DNA of 29,685 nucleotides from a virus, in the IMG/VR virus record IMGVR_UViG_3300030108_000156, positions 1 to 29,685 of that record, one strand, 5' to 3'. The position numbers and the translations under genes were made by a program. This document shows positions 29,638-29,685 of this stretch, piece after piece (the stretch's first letter is position 1; each line of letters starts with the position of its first letter). The notes below the pieces were generated by a model that worked only from the letters and a program-made list of their open reading frames with translations, was not told the DNA's origin and did no database searches.

Positions 29638-29681
29638 GGGGGTTGGCTTTTGTAATGCGTTTACGACTTAGCCAGACCCCC
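29638..29681 (+). other. Conserved hairpin directly after terL (copy 2)
   Basis: Identical to 2398-2441: the 11-bp bulged stem and the nested GTAA/TTAC stem. No mismatch is found between 29609 and 29685. The window stops four bases after it. Confidence 0.7.
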
Positions 29682-29685
29682 ACAG

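Larger units (their letters stand above)
27241..29685 (+). repeat. Right copy of 2445-bp diverged direct repeat
   Basis: Right-hand partner of bases 1-2445. It continues without a break from the intact DUF3310 gene at 27040, so the natural gene order at the left edge of the window is recovered here. The copy ends four bases after the hairpin behind terL, where the window stops. The simplest reading is that the unit genome is 27240 bp and the sequence runs past one full turn into a second, strain-variant copy. A true duplication within one genome cannot be excluded from sequence alone. Confidence 0.97.

Noticed and set aside
1-29685. tRNA genes, CRISPR arrays, insertion sequences, integrase or repressor, diversity-generating retroelement
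   Set aside because: No cloverleaf, regular spaced repeats, transposase, recombinase, lysogeny regulator or reverse transcriptase was found in reading both strands.

Overview
This window reads as an almost complete small tailed-phage genome (Caudoviricetes, probably siphovirus-like) infecting a member of the Bacteroidota, most likely a flavobacterium. The evidence is the strong A+T bias, A-rich gene leaders without Shine-Dalgarno sites, a TAnnTTTG-type promoter, and protein families typical of Bacteroidota phages (DUF3127 SSB-like protein, XkdF-like prohead protease, DUF5824, M15 endolysin, DUF3310). Every supportable gene is on the + strand. I see no tRNA, CRISPR, integrase, lysogeny repressor, reverse transcriptase, DNA polymerase or helicase, which suggests a virulent phage that relies on the host replisome.

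The last 2445 bases (27241-29685) repeat the first 2445 bases (1-2445) at a constant offset of 27240 with no net indel. The two copies differ by roughly 190 substitutions on a hand count (about 92% identity). The unit genome is therefore about 27.24 kb. The window is a wrap-around of a circular, permuted or concatemeric genome whose two ends come from related but non-identical strains, or it carries a genuine diverged duplication.

Layout: (1) 1-888 and 27040-28128: end of the early block (DUF3310, small Cys protein, small helical protein, NinB-like). (2) 934-2392 and 28174-29632: terminase small and large subunits, then a strong hairpin. (3) 2509-3801: tail-assembly-chaperone-like gene with a probable -1 frameshift, and a tail-terminator-like gene. 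(4) 3863-12558: DUF5824 protein, tail completion, baseplate, tail-tip, fibre and tape measure. (5) 12594-15673: protease, scaffold, major capsid, probable tail tube. (6) 15775-17575: small virion proteins and a LamG-like protein. (7) 17575-20202: portal with C-terminal fusion and head-tail adaptor. (8) 20202-21941: small membrane proteins, M15 endolysin, holin-like protein, metallophosphoesterase. (9) 21942-22052: intergenic control region with TGTTAAT repeats and an early promoter. (10) 22053-27276: early genes for annealing/SSB, DnaA-domain-IV-like protein, replication initiator, NinG, sigma-like factor and Zn-binding protein.

Two regulatory layers are visible. Early genes sit behind one host-type promoter at about 22018. 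An identical 12-mer, TTCTATTATATA, occurs in the gaps before four structural blocks (terS, tail chaperone, scaffold, 15775 gene) and is kept in the second terS copy. Because the early block encodes a sigma-70-like protein (25980-26534), I propose an early-to-late switch in which this sigma factor reads the 12-mer as a late promoter, partly giving leaderless mRNAs. No stretch longer than 300 bases lacks a gene; the longest gaps are 2393-2508, 15674-15774 and 21942-22052.
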